Source: an uncultured Nitrospira sp. (GTDB lineage Bacteria > Nitrospirota > Nitrospiria > Nitrospirales > Nitrospiraceae). Taken from it: 64,000 bases of DNA. The stretch spans positions 62,001 through 126,000 of the forward strand of contig CABVSR010000011.1 in the NCBI GenBank assembly GCA_902500995.1, read 5' to 3'. The notes beneath the pieces are model-generated. The model was given only the letters and a program-made list of their open reading frames with translations. It was not told where the DNA came from and ran no database searches. Of this stretch, positions 1 to 8,023 are shown one piece after another; the first letter of the stretch is position 1, and each line of letters begins with the position of its first letter. The translations under genes were made by a program, and so were the position numbers.

Positions 1-250
1 CCTTCTGGAGAATCTGTTCAATGCCGGCCAGCATGGCTCCGGTCTGCTGTCCATGCGGTCCGGAACCAACCCCGAGATCATAATCGGGAGAGGCGAGACC
101 GAGTTCACGAAAAAACACGCCGCTCATGGCGTCATCGTAGTGCTGCCCGGTATGCACCAGCACTTCATCGGCAACCGCCCGTAGTTCACGGGAGACCGGC
201 GCGCACTTGATGAATTGTGGGCGCGCGCCGATGATCGAGACGACCTTCAT
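1..250 (-). CDS. wecB: UDP-N-acetylglucosamine 2-epimerase (non-hydrolysing), N-terminal part
   Basis: Only the first 83 codons are in the window; the gene runs off the left edge. The reading opens with MKVVSIIGARPQFIK and continues with HTGQHYDDAMSGVFF and a GVGSGPHGQQT segment, all typical of the WecB/WbpI family N-terminal Rossmann-like domain. Family members interconvert UDP-GlcNAc and UDP-ManNAc, or the 2,3-diacetamido uronate equivalents in the WbpI branch. Its ATG overlaps the stop of the upstream aminotransferase by four bases (ATGA), so the two are translationally coupled. With the neighbouring WbpE-like aminotransferase and the WbpB-WbpD fusion at 8.0-9.7 kb, a WbpI-type role is plausible but inferred. 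Confidence 0.9.
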   Translation of the reverse strand, partial: MKVVSIIGARPQFIKCAPVSRELRAVADEVLVHTGQHYDDAMSGVFFRELGLASPDYDLGVGSGPHGQQTGAMLAGIEQILQK

Positions 251-1386
251 AGGCCAAGTCCCTCGCAGACGGTCTGCGCGACAAAGTGCTGCTGATCCTC
301 ATTCAACTCGGGGTAGATCGGGAGCGCGACGAGATCGCGGCAGGCTCGCTCGGCTTGAGGATAATCTCCCTCCTTGTACCCGAGGCTCAGGAGGCATTCC
401 TGCAGATGCAGCGGGACCGGATAATAAATCTCCGTCCCGATACCGTTCGACTTGAGATGGTCGCGCAATCGCTCCCGCCGGGGCACGCCGATCACGAACT
501 GATTATAAATATGATAGTGGCGCACCCCGTTCTGCTTGTAGACGGCCTGCGGCAGCCGCACGCCGAACTTCGATTCCACTTCAAGCGATCGAAACAGCGA
601 TTCGTAGAGATCTGCATGCCGTTGCCGCAACGCCGTCCAGCGATCCAGATAGGGCAACTTCACGCCTAAGACGGCAGCCTGCAACGTGTCGAGCCGGAAA
701 TTTCCTCCGAGCACACGGTGGTAATATTTCGGCTTGCCTCCCTGCACGCGGAGCACCCGCAGGCGCTCGGCGAGTGCTTCGTCGTTGGTCACGACCATGC
801 CGCCGTCGCCCAGCCCGCCCAGGTTCTTGCTGGGAAAGAAGGAAAAACATCCCGCCGTTCCCATACTCCCCGCCCGCCGACCGTCGCCGTACTCCGCGCC
901 GATGGCTTGCGCCGCATCTTCCACCACCGCCAAGCCGTGGGCCTCCGCCACCTGGAGGATCGGGGCCATGTCGGCACATTGGCCGTACAAGTGGACCGGA
1001 ATGATGGCGCGGGTCCGGGGAGTCACCGCCGCCTCGAGGCGGTTGGGGTCGAGGTTGTAGCTCACCGGATCGATGTCGACGAATACGGGCCTGGCTCCGA
1101 GTCGGACAATCGCTCCCACGGTGGCAAAGAACGACAGCGGCGTGGTGATGACGTCATCTCCCGGCTTGATGTCCAATGCCATCAGTGCCGCCAGCAGCGC
1201 ATCGGTACCCGACGAGACGCCGACGGCGAATCGCGTGCCGGAATAGGCCGCCACCTGCGTCTCCAGCTCGCCCACTTCACGGCCCAGAATAAAATTGTTC
1301 TGATCGAGCACCCGTTCCATGGCGGCCAGCAAGTCTTTGCGGAGAGGGTCATGTTGGGCTTTGAGATCGAGCAGCGGCACGTTCAT
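247..1386 (-). CDS. DegT/DnrJ/EryC1 family sugar aminotransferase (WbpE-like)
   Basis: This is a PLP-dependent nucleotide-sugar aminotransferase of 379 residues, a normal family length. Visible family marks are SSGTDALLA at about 58-66 (phosphate binding), VVEDAAQAIGAEY at about 154-166 (PLP-contacting Asp and Gln) and FSFFPSKNLGGLGDGG, in which Lys187 is the predicted Schiff-base lysine. It overlaps wecB downstream by four bases. With the WbpB-WbpD fusion and the epimerase it would supply three of the steps from a UDP-3-keto-uronate to UDP-2,3-diacetamido-uronic acid. The family is certain; the substrate is inferred from context and other DegT enzymes (for example 3- or 4-amino-sugar forming) cannot be excluded. 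Confidence 0.88.
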   Translation of the reverse strand: MNVPLLDLKAQHDPLRKDLLAAMERVLDQNNFILGREVGELETQVAAYSGTRFAVGVSSGTDALLAALMALDIKPGDDVITTPLSFFATVGAIVRLGARPVFVDIDPVSYNLDPNRLEAAVTPRTRAIIPVHLYGQCADMAPILQVAEAHGLAVVEDAAQAIGAEYGDGRRAGSMGTAGCFSFFPSKNLGGLGDGGMVVTNDEALAERLRVLRVQGGKPKYYHRVLGGNFRLDTLQAAVLGVKLPYLDRWTALRQRHADLYESLFRSLEVESKFGVRLPQAVYKQNGVRHYHIYNQFVIGVPRRERLRDHLKSNGIGTEIYYPVPLHLQECLLSLGYKEGDYPQAERACRDLVALPIYPELNEDQQHFVAQTVCEGLGL

Positions 1387-1466
1387 ACAACAACTCCTTG
1401 GTTCAGCGTACTCGTCGTGAAGAGAGGCCTGTGCGATTGGCGATGCGAGGGACGGCGCGTGATCGA

Positions 1467-2450
1467 TCAGATCGCCCCGCTCAGCAGCGGCAGCGAGGTG
1501 GACTTCGCCACGTTCAAAGCGTGGTCGCGCATCGTGATGACCTGAAACATGGCGCCGAGCATGGCCACCAGCCGGTCGATCATTTCCAGCTTTTGATCGA
1601 GCGGCAACCGCATGCCGGGAAAGAATTCCACCCCTGCCGATTCGTGACTGCCCAGAAAATCCAAGGGATGCAGCAACAAGGACGGCGCGACCCCAGCGAG
1701 GCGGCAGAGCGTCAACGACATCTGAAAATACCGTTCAGCCAGCGCCTGGGAATACAACCCCAGATAGAGCACATAGCTGAAGTGAATCGGTACCCGGAGA
1801 AAAGGCATGGTGGTCACGGGAATTTCGATGAGGCCCTCGCCGCCGACATCCCAGCGGTACGGTTGAATCCGCCGGAGCCCGTCGCGCAGCCCCCCGAAAA
1901 TCGTGCTCCGGCAATCGGCTTCTTCGCGCGTGAAGGCGCTGGACATAAAGAAATAGGCACGCGCCAGCGGACCGATAAACGTCGGCAATGTGGACGCATC
2001 ATACAAATATCCCCGTCTGGCCAATTCGGCGACGGTGGTCTCCGACAGGCTGTAGCCCGGCCCGCGGAACCCGATGGGCCGGTGCCCCGTCGCCCGCTCG
2101 ATGTGCTCCTCGGCCATGGCAAGCTCCCGCGCCGTCTCATCTGCGGCATAGCGGTGCAGCCAGGGATCGTGGTGGAAGGAGTGGTTTCCGATTTCGTGAC
2201 CGGCGGCCGAGATCGCGCTGAATGGCTCACGATTCCTCGGAAGTGCGGCATCCTGCCCGACGAGAAAAAAGGTCGCCTTGAGATGATGCCGCCCGAGGCA
2301 GGAGAGGATGCGAGGCACCACGACATCGAGGTACGTCGGCAACGTCTGCCAGGCCGGATTGCCGTGCGTCTTCATATACGCCCACCTGTCGTCCAAGTCG
2401 CAGGAAAGACTCGCAATAGGCTTTTCCATCTGTTCCTTTCGGTCGCTCAT
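1467..2450 (-). CDS. Polysaccharide deacetylase (NodB-type)
   Basis: The 327-residue protein has the NodB catalytic signature: an Asp-rich first motif (CDLDD, residues 17-21), KATFFLVGQ at about 58-66, the metal-binding HSxxH motif in NHSFHHD (His90 and His94) and FRGPGYS as the third motif. Such enzymes remove N-acetyl (or O-acetyl) groups from GlcNAc-containing polymers using a divalent metal. There is no signal peptide, so it probably acts on a cytoplasmic lipid-linked precursor, or belongs to the cytosolic NodB-like proteins common in polysaccharide loci. It starts ten bases after the upstream methyltransferase stop, indicating one transcript. The precise acyl substrate is unknown. Confidence 0.85.
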   Translation of the reverse strand: MSDRKEQMEKPIASLSCDLDDRWAYMKTHGNPAWQTLPTYLDVVVPRILSCLGRHHLKATFFLVGQDAALPRNREPFSAISAAGHEIGNHSFHHDPWLHRYAADETARELAMAEEHIERATGHRPIGFRGPGYSLSETTVAELARRGYLYDASTLPTFIGPLARAYFFMSSAFTREEADCRSTIFGGLRDGLRRIQPYRWDVGGEGLIEIPVTTMPFLRVPIHFSYVLYLGLYSQALAERYFQMSLTLCRLAGVAPSLLLHPLDFLGSHESAGVEFFPGMRLPLDQKLEMIDRLVAMLGAMFQVITMRDHALNVAKSTSLPLLSGAI

Positions 2451-2460
2451 GAACGATCGC

Positions 2461-3153
2461 TTAGAGGCAGGAGACCCGGCGAGGAGACGGCGACAGGCGC
2501 GGGCTCACCCGCATCGCCCGGTACAGCGTGAGAAAGCGGTTCCCGATTGTCGGAATGCTCAACTCCTGCTCCACCAGCATGGTCTTCAGGAGAGTGGGCA
2601 CGAGCGTATCGCGCCGTTGCCCGTAATGGTCCTGCGCCCGGCAGCCGGTCAACAGATAGTGCGCCGTGTCGAGGAGCGGAGAGTTCCCCGGTGTCACGAA
2701 CACCAAGCTCCCGTCCGGCTTCAGGACCCGCGCAATCTCCGCCGCGGCTTGCTCGAAGGGATCCATATACTCCAGGCAGCTGACGGCAACGATACAATCG
2801 AACGATCCATCGCCGAAGGGCAAGGCCACGCCGCTGCCGGAAAAGAGTTTGGCGGCGACGTGATGGCGATCGAGCGCGCGCGACACCGACGCGGCCGCCT
2901 GGTGGGTATCGATCCCATAGAGTTCGTCGCAGCGCCCGGCCAAGGCAGGCAGGAACACCCCACTCCCATAACCGAGTTCAAGCAACCGGCCGATGCGCCG
3001 GTTCGGCAGCAGAGAGAGGATCAATTTGAACCGGAGGCGCTGAATCATCCCGAGCAGCGGGCGAAAATTCCATTCGGCCTTATCGACCTCGCTGGTCTTG
3101 ATCAGCGCCGTCTCCGGCAACAGTGTTTGTCTGAGACTAACGGGGGTATGCAT
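2461..3153 (-). CDS. Class I SAM-dependent methyltransferase
   Basis: At 230 residues this is a compact Rossmann-fold methyltransferase. Motif I reads LLELGYGSGVF at about 57-67, followed by an acidic end of strand 2 (LYGIDTH), a post-motif (DGSFDCIVAVSCLEYMDP) and VLKPDGSLVFVTPG, in the order expected for the Methyltransf_11 type. It lies directly upstream of the NodB-type deacetylase with a 10-bp gap. In a polysaccharide locus it may methylate a sugar hydroxyl or a chain end, but there is no sequence evidence for the substrate. Upstream is the 206-bp inverted-repeat element, which separates it from the flavoprotein gene. Confidence 0.82.
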   Translation of the reverse strand: MHTPVSLRQTLLPETALIKTSEVDKAEWNFRPLLGMIQRLRFKLILSLLPNRRIGRLLELGYGSGVFLPALAGRCDELYGIDTHQAAASVSRALDRHHVAAKLFSGSGVALPFGDGSFDCIVAVSCLEYMDPFEQAAAEIARVLKPDGSLVFVTPGNSPLLDTAHYLLTGCRAQDHYGQRRDTLVPTLLKTMLVEQELSIPTIGNRFLTLYRAMRVSPRLSPSPRRVSCL

Positions 3154-3169
3154 GCGTAGCGACTCCGGT

Positions 3170-3375
3170 CTAGCAGGATGCGGAAAAAGCCCGCCAGCGG
3201 CGTTCTCGCATCATTCAGAGGCTCACCGTACGGCACAAGTACGATTCGCCTCTTCGTTCGCTGCGGCCTTGCTGGCGGCCTCTTTACGCATCCTGCGGAA
3301 TATTCTGGCGCGAAACGGACCCTGTGTGAAACGCGACGTATGACGCAATAATCGAGTGTTTCCGCAGCCTGCTAG
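3170..3375. repeat. MITE/REP-like inverted-repeat element, 206 bp
   Basis: The ends form 17-bp terminal inverted repeats with one mismatch: 3170-3186 (CTAGCAGGATGCGGAAA) and 3359-3375 (TTTCCGCAGCCTGCTAG). A second inverted match nests inside: GCAGGATGCG at 3173-3182 pairs with CGCATCCTGC at 3287-3296. No ORF with coding character lies between the arms. The right arm supplies the stop codon of the flavoprotein gene (3372-3374). I recall similar repeats being frequent between genes in Nitrospira genomes; that is memory, not a search. No clear target-site duplication is visible. Confidence 0.7.
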
Positions 3376-4724
3376 GTCCGCGAACCGGTGAGGAGAGCGG
3401 GAGCAGCGTGATCCGTGTCTGACGTGAAGCTGCCGTGGTGTTCCCGGACAAACTCGTTCACGGCTCGAATGACGGCATTGTTATTCAAGGTCGAATTCAC
3501 GAACTGCGAGGTGTTGAGGACGAAGAAGTCCTGATGCCGCGTCGTGACCTGCGGCACCCGGGTAGAATAGTTGAGCACTTGCAGTGCCTGCACCTTCAGC
3601 GCCCGGTTGAGATGGAGGCCGACAACATCGGACGTCTGGAGATCGGGAAACAGCCTGCGCGCGCCCAGAAAGAACCGTTGCGTGATCGTCTCGTCCGCAA
3701 GCTGGAACTCCGGGTCGTCGGACGGCACATACTTCGGGAAATAGGTGAGATAATAGCCGGCCGTTTCTTCCGTCGACACAAGACTGCTCATGCCGATGAC
3801 GCCGGTGAAGGGCACTTCGGCATCGGCCAGATTCAACGTGTAGTACGGCAAGAGCGCCCGGCGCGTGACCAACACCGGACAGATCACGCCGAGATATTCA
3901 ATCGGCCCGCCCGACGCTGCGATCGACACCAGCCCCTGTTTTGCCAAGGGACTTCCAGCGTCAATCGGGCCGGTCCAAATGACCTTATCGAAATGCTCCT
4001 GCATGCCGTCGGTCTTGATCAGCATTCCCGCATGCGAAGCTGGTTCGATGGCCTGGACGGGGGTATTCAGCCTGATCGTCCCACCGGCCGCCTGCAGGAG
4101 GGATTCGAGCCGATCGATCACCGTGCGATAGCCGCCTGCGACATACCCCAATTGATTGCGTTGAGTGCTGCTGTCGCGGGTTGAAAACAAGCGTGTAATG
4201 TACGACCAGATAAACACCGCCGAGACGCGTTTGTACTGCGCCCCCAACTTGGCCAACAGTAGAGGTTTCCAAAAGGCTTCGTAGGTCGCGCGCCCGCACA
4301 TGCGAATCAACCACTCGTCCACGGGCACGGTTTCCAGCTCGCGCCAGTCCCGGATTCGATTGCAGGCCAGCACCGCGCGCGCCAATCGCAGCTTTTCCAT
4401 GCATCCGAGCAGCGGGAGGCGCAGTAAATCCATGGTCGTGGTGACGGAATAAAACTGCCCCTTCGCATACAGACCCGACCGGCCCGCGTTCCATCGAAGA
4501 CGATCCCCCAGGCCGATCTCATTCAAATACTCAATGAGGTACGTATCAGAAGAGAGAATGACATGGTAAAAACGATCCCAGCAAAAGGGTCCGTAATCGT
4601 GATAGGTCGCTAACCCGCCGGCCTGAGATTCCCGCTCGAAGACAGTCACCCGCAGACCTCTGGCCGACAGGCGCTGAGCCAACGAAAGCCCCATAATGCC
4701 GGCCCCGATAATTCCTACCCGCAC
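3372..4724 (-). CDS. FAD/NAD(P)-binding oxidoreductase (UDP-galactopyranose mutase / amine-oxidase-like)
   Basis: I start this gene at GTG 4724 because a good Shine-Dalgarno (AGAGGTG) precedes it. The longer ATG at 4799 would overlap the upstream epimerase and add an uncharged, non-homologous leader. The protein is then 450 residues. It opens with VRVGIIGAGIMGLSLAQRL, a dinucleotide-binding GxGxxG at 6-11, then an acidic end of strand 2 (VFERESQAGGL). The NAD_binding_8/amino-oxidase layout continues with a later WTGPID segment. Homologues in polysaccharide loci are UDP-galactopyranose mutase-like or protoporphyrinogen-oxidase-like flavoproteins of uncertain substrate. Its stop codon lies in the right arm of the 206-bp repeat, so insertion may have altered the last residues. 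Confidence 0.75.
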   Translation of the reverse strand: MRVGIIGAGIMGLSLAQRLSARGLRVTVFERESQAGGLATYHDYGPFCWDRFYHVILSSDTYLIEYLNEIGLGDRLRWNAGRSGLYAKGQFYSVTTTMDLLRLPLLGCMEKLRLARAVLACNRIRDWRELETVPVDEWLIRMCGRATYEAFWKPLLLAKLGAQYKRVSAVFIWSYITRLFSTRDSSTQRNQLGYVAGGYRTVIDRLESLLQAAGGTIRLNTPVQAIEPASHAGMLIKTDGMQEHFDKVIWTGPIDAGSPLAKQGLVSIAASGGPIEYLGVICPVLVTRRALLPYYTLNLADAEVPFTGVIGMSSLVSTEETAGYYLTYFPKYVPSDDPEFQLADETITQRFFLGARRLFPDLQTSDVVGLHLNRALKVQALQVLNYSTRVPQVTTRHQDFFVLNTSQFVNSTLNNNAVIRAVNEFVREHHGSFTSDTDHAAPALLTGSRT

Positions 4725-4758
4725 CGGCGCACCTCTGCCCGTCCTGGTGTGAAACTGC

Positions 4759-5808
4759 TCACAATCTGACCGCCTGCTCCTGCCAGCGAGCTGCCTCACC
4801 GGCCACGACAGCCGGACTCGCGAGCGATCGCTGCCAGTTGATCGTGTGCATCAACCCTTCTTCCAAACCGACCCGCGCTTTGGTCCCGAGGATCCGCTGG
4901 GAGCGCTCGATGTCGGGCACTCTCCTCCGGACGTCTTCATATTTTCCGCCGGTAAAGCTTTCGTAGGAGACGAAGGCGCATTTGAGATCCCATGGTGTCC
5001 CGGCCAGGCGGTGAATGGTGCGAGCCAGATCGAGAATGGTGATCTCGTGGGTGGACCCCACATTCAAAATCTCGCCATTGGCCTCAGGCTTCATCATGGC
5101 GGCATAGATGCCGTCCACGGTGTCGGCGACATAGGTGAAGCTGCGCGTCTGCAGGCCGTCACCGTGAATGGAGATTTCGCGATCGTTCAAAATGGCATCG
5201 ATAAAGACCGCCTGCGGCCCTCCCCACCAGCTGACGTGATTTCTGGGACCATACGATCCGAAAAATCTCAATATCGAGACCGGGAGGCCATAGGCTTCCT
5301 GGTACGCAAACGCCATGTGCTCGGTAAACAATTTGGAGACGGCATACCCCCAGCGGGCGACCTTCGACGAGCCGAACACCGAGTCATCGTCTTCGCCGAA
5401 CGGTAATTTGGGATTGCGTCCATACACGTCGGAGGTAGACGCCAGGACGGCTTTGCATCCGACTTTCCGAGCCAGCTCCAACACGTTTTCGCAGCTTCTC
5501 GTGTTGACGCGAAGGGTCGCCAGGGCATTGCCGTACCGGGGAATCTTGTGCGACGCCAAATGCACGAGACAATCCGCATCGTCACCCAGGTCGGTAAACG
5601 CCGCAGGATCGGTGGCATCCCGTTGCAGAAATCGGAAGGCGGGATTGCCGATGTGCGACGCGATGTTGCTCAGCGAACCTTTTGACAAGTCATCCATGCC
5701 GATGACCCGGTGGCCGAGCGCCAATAAATGGTCCAGCAAATGCGAACCGATAAATCCCGCCACCCCTGTCACCAGAATGTATTTGGAAGAAGCCAATGAT
5801 AATGACAT
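4759..5808 (-). CDS. NAD-dependent epimerase/dehydratase (extended SDR)
   Basis: From the ATG at 5808, preceded by GGAGCGG, the protein is 349 residues; an upstream ATG at 5874 lacks support. The N-terminus reads YILVTGVAGFIGSHLLD with the GxxGxxG of extended SDRs and an acidic strand-2 end (GMDDLSKGS). The catalytic Ser/Tyr/Lys are seen in LASTSDVYG and GYAVSKL. The family converts NDP-sugars (UDP-glucose 4-epimerase, dTDP-glucose 4,6-dehydratase, UDP-glucuronate epimerase or decarboxylase). The exact reaction cannot be told from sequence alone. A short gap separates it from the flavoprotein downstream, so the two are probably co-transcribed sugar-nucleotide enzymes. Confidence 0.85.
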   Translation of the reverse strand: MSLSLASSKYILVTGVAGFIGSHLLDHLLALGHRVIGMDDLSKGSLSNIASHIGNPAFRFLQRDATDPAAFTDLGDDADCLVHLASHKIPRYGNALATLRVNTRSCENVLELARKVGCKAVLASTSDVYGRNPKLPFGEDDDSVFGSSKVARWGYAVSKLFTEHMAFAYQEAYGLPVSILRFFGSYGPRNHVSWWGGPQAVFIDAILNDREISIHGDGLQTRSFTYVADTVDGIYAAMMKPEANGEILNVGSTHEITILDLARTIHRLAGTPWDLKCAFVSYESFTGGKYEDVRRRVPDIERSQRILGTKARVGLEEGLMHTINWQRSLASPAVVAGEAARWQEQAVRL

Positions 5809-5903
5809 ATGCCCCGCTCCTGTTGGTTGTACCCGATGTGGAATCGCCAGGAGGCCTCCTGCCTGCCGTGACACCCGACGCTGCCTCTATCTGCCTTCGC
5901 CCC

Positions 5904-7037
5904 TCACCCCTGTCCGTGGTCTCGTGAATGCCGGTACATGGAACTGACCAGATGAAATGTTTCCTCGAAGTAGCGCTTGCTCTGCATGGATAACACTCCC
6001 AGACTGATCAATTGCACGCTCAGCATCGATGACAGTCCTCCTATGACGAACGTATGGGGATAGGCTTGATAGGCGTGGGCAACGGCGAGGGACCCGCGCG
6101 TCATGATCCACTCGTGTTCAACCAGCGGCAGATAGGCATCGTAAAAATGAATCAACATCCACACATCGGCGTACACGGCAAGCGCCGCGAGCAACATGCC
6201 GGGGAACATGAAAAACATGAACGGGCGGAAGATGAATCCCGACATGATCGTGGACAGCACATGCGGCAGCATTTTCATGCTGGAGTTCCGGCCTTTGCCC
6301 GCTTCGTGCTGAAGTCCCCAATCGAGATGCGCAGGAATCTCCTCGATCTGCGCCCGGAGCAGCATCCCCTTGTAGATGATTTCCGGGCTGATCTCCTGCC
6401 CGCGAGCCCGCAAGCTGACGGCCCGGATGAACGGCCCGTCATACACGCGCACCATGCCGGTCAGTGTCGACAGGTTGCACCGCGCGAAGCCGGCGAGAAA
6501 CCGGTTGGCCCAGCGGCTCATCGTGCGCCGGAGCCAAGGCACGTCGCTGACCTGCCCGCCCGTCGCGTAGGGCGAAGCCACGACGATGGTGGCGTGGCTG
6601 TGTTGAATCCGGTCGAGGAGTTGCCCGATATGTTCCGGCGCATAACTGAGATCGCAATCGAGCACGATCACGTACCGGCCAAGGCTGTGCTGGAACCCGG
6701 TGCGAAGCGCGTGGCCCAGCCCGCGATTCCTCGGATGGTGCACCACGCGAATCCCCTGCCGGCCGGCGGCGAAGTCTTCGGCCACCTGGGCCGTACGGTC
6801 GGTGCTGCCGTCATTGACGACGACCACTTCCCATCGATACTGCGTTTCCAACTGGAGCATGTACCGGCACACCTTCGCCAGTGTGGAGGGCAACATTGCC
6901 GCCTCGTTGAAGGCCGGAATGATGATCGACACCAATGGCTGATCGCGACCGCCGCCGTTGTGGGAAGGGGGTTCGGCAGGCAAGGGCTTCGCATCTTCAA
7001 CGGGCGCGCTTGGCGGCGATGAGGGTGTCACGAGCAT
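5904..7037 (-). CDS. Family 2 glycosyltransferase (DPM1-like) with C-terminal membrane segments
   Basis: The GT-A domain begins at about residue 34 with LVSIIIPAFNEAAMLP, then VNDGSTDRTAQV and the metal/nucleotide-binding DCDLSYAPEHI segment. The C-terminal third contains hydrophobic stretches (for example FMFFMFPGMLLAALAVYA and VIGGLSSMLSVQLISLGVLS), as in polyprenyl-phosphate or lipid-acting GT2 enzymes. An acidic/proline-rich N-terminal extension of about 30 residues precedes the fold. The length of 377 residues is normal for this subtype. It probably transfers a sugar to a lipid-linked acceptor at the inner membrane. Donor and acceptor are not predictable. Confidence 0.85.
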   Translation of the reverse strand: MLVTPSSPPSAPVEDAKPLPAEPPSHNGGGRDQPLVSIIIPAFNEAAMLPSTLAKVCRYMLQLETQYRWEVVVVNDGSTDRTAQVAEDFAAGRQGIRVVHHPRNRGLGHALRTGFQHSLGRYVIVLDCDLSYAPEHIGQLLDRIQHSHATIVVASPYATGGQVSDVPWLRRTMSRWANRFLAGFARCNLSTLTGMVRVYDGPFIRAVSLRARGQEISPEIIYKGMLLRAQIEEIPAHLDWGLQHEAGKGRNSSMKMLPHVLSTIMSGFIFRPFMFFMFPGMLLAALAVYADVWMLIHFYDAYLPLVEHEWIMTRGSLAVAHAYQAYPHTFVIGGLSSMLSVQLISLGVLSMQSKRYFEETFHLVSSMYRHSRDHGQG

Positions 7038-7096
7038 GGCACGCTCCAGAGGTTAGAAGGCTCAATGCGGGAAGAACGGACGTTGCAGGCGCCTGA

Positions 7097-8020
7097 TCAA
7101 GGCTTTTGAGCCAGGCACACCACTTCATACCTGCGGTCGGCGAGAGCACTCACTTGTTCGATGGCCCAGATGCCCCACTTTAAAAAAGGACTCGGCAGCT
7201 GCGAATGTTCGAAGAAGGCTTCCTGCGAGTAACAGCGCACCGCCCGCATCCCGCATCTCTCGATGAGGCCGGCGAAGCCGTCTCTGGTGAAGAAATAGGT
7301 GTGATAGGTCGGATGTAACGCCAGCGCCGGGTAAAATACTTTCCCGCCCGAAATCCGGTACAGCAACAACCCGGCGCGGGCCAGCAGGCTGTCTTCATCG
7401 GGAGTGCAGAAGAGCGCGATCCCTCCCGGCTTCAGCAACCGCCTGACTTTTTCTATGCACAGCACCGGATCGATCACGTGCTCGATGATGTCCCACATGG
7501 TAATCACATCGTAGGATGCGGCCGGGAGGTCCACGGATTCGAAGGAGGCGGTCGTCACCTCAGCGTGAACGGCCCGGCGCGACATTTCGCTCAGCCCCGG
7601 TGAGAGCTCCACGCCGGAGATTTCCCATCCTCGCTGCCGGGCCACATTGAGAAATGCGCCGGAACCGCAGCCCACATCCAATAACTTGCCGAGACCCACC
7701 CTCGACTCGATATCGGCAAGCGCCTTCACATAGTTGGCATAGCGCCCTTTCGCACGCGTCTGGAATTCCTCCACGTCATAGGAGAAATAGGGATTCTGTG
7801 AGTAGGCCTCCCCGGTGTACATCGCGCTGATGTCGCCGGCCGAATACATATTGCTCCGCCAGGACCCTGAGCATCCCTCGCAGTGAAGCACTGAGAATCG
7901 GGCAAATCGATAGACAGTGCGCAGACGAGTGCACCCGCAGAGCGGACAGGCGAGGAAACTGTGCGCCTGTTCCGTGACGGAAGACTCAAGGATCGTCGAG
8001 TGAACCGTACCGTCGGCCAT
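7097..8020 (-). CDS. Class I SAM methyltransferase with N-terminal zinc ribbon
   Basis: A four-cysteine ribbon occupies the N-terminus (CPLCG with Cys25 and Cys28, then HCEGC with Cys47 and Cys50). It is followed by a Methyltransf_23-type domain with motif I LLDVGCGSGAFL near residue 120 and VLCIEKVRRLLKPGGIALFCTPDEDS. Proteins of this layout are frequent in surface-polysaccharide loci and are often annotated as sugar or C-methyltransferases. The zinc ribbon may help bind the nucleotide-sugar, as in the deoxysugar C-methyltransferases, but that is inference. The start lies four bases after the stop of the WbpB-WbpD fusion gene, so the pair is probably translationally linked. Confidence 0.83.
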   Translation of the reverse strand: MADGTVHSTILESSVTEQAHSFLACPLCGCTRLRTVYRFARFSVLHCEGCSGSWRSNMYSAGDISAMYTGEAYSQNPYFSYDVEEFQTRAKGRYANYVKALADIESRVGLGKLLDVGCGSGAFLNVARQRGWEISGVELSPGLSEMSRRAVHAEVTTASFESVDLPAASYDVITMWDIIEHVIDPVLCIEKVRRLLKPGGIALFCTPDEDSLLARAGLLLYRISGGKVFYPALALHPTYHTYFFTRDGFAGLIERCGMRAVRCYSQEAFFEHSQLPSPFLKWGIWAIEQVSALADRRYEVVCLAQKP

Positions 8021-8023
8021 GCC

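Noticed and set aside
1398-2531. Long plus-strand reading opposite the deacetylase and methyltransferase genes
   Set aside because: It is rich in Arg/Gln/His with no family motifs, and is the antisense shadow of two well-supported minus-strand genes. The same applies to other long plus-strand readings at 40.7-42.3, 49.1-50.3 and 51.7-53.2 kb.
3098-3343. Plus-strand ORF of 81 codons across the inverted-repeat element
   Set aside because: It lies almost wholly in the MITE-like element and has no ribosome site or coding character.
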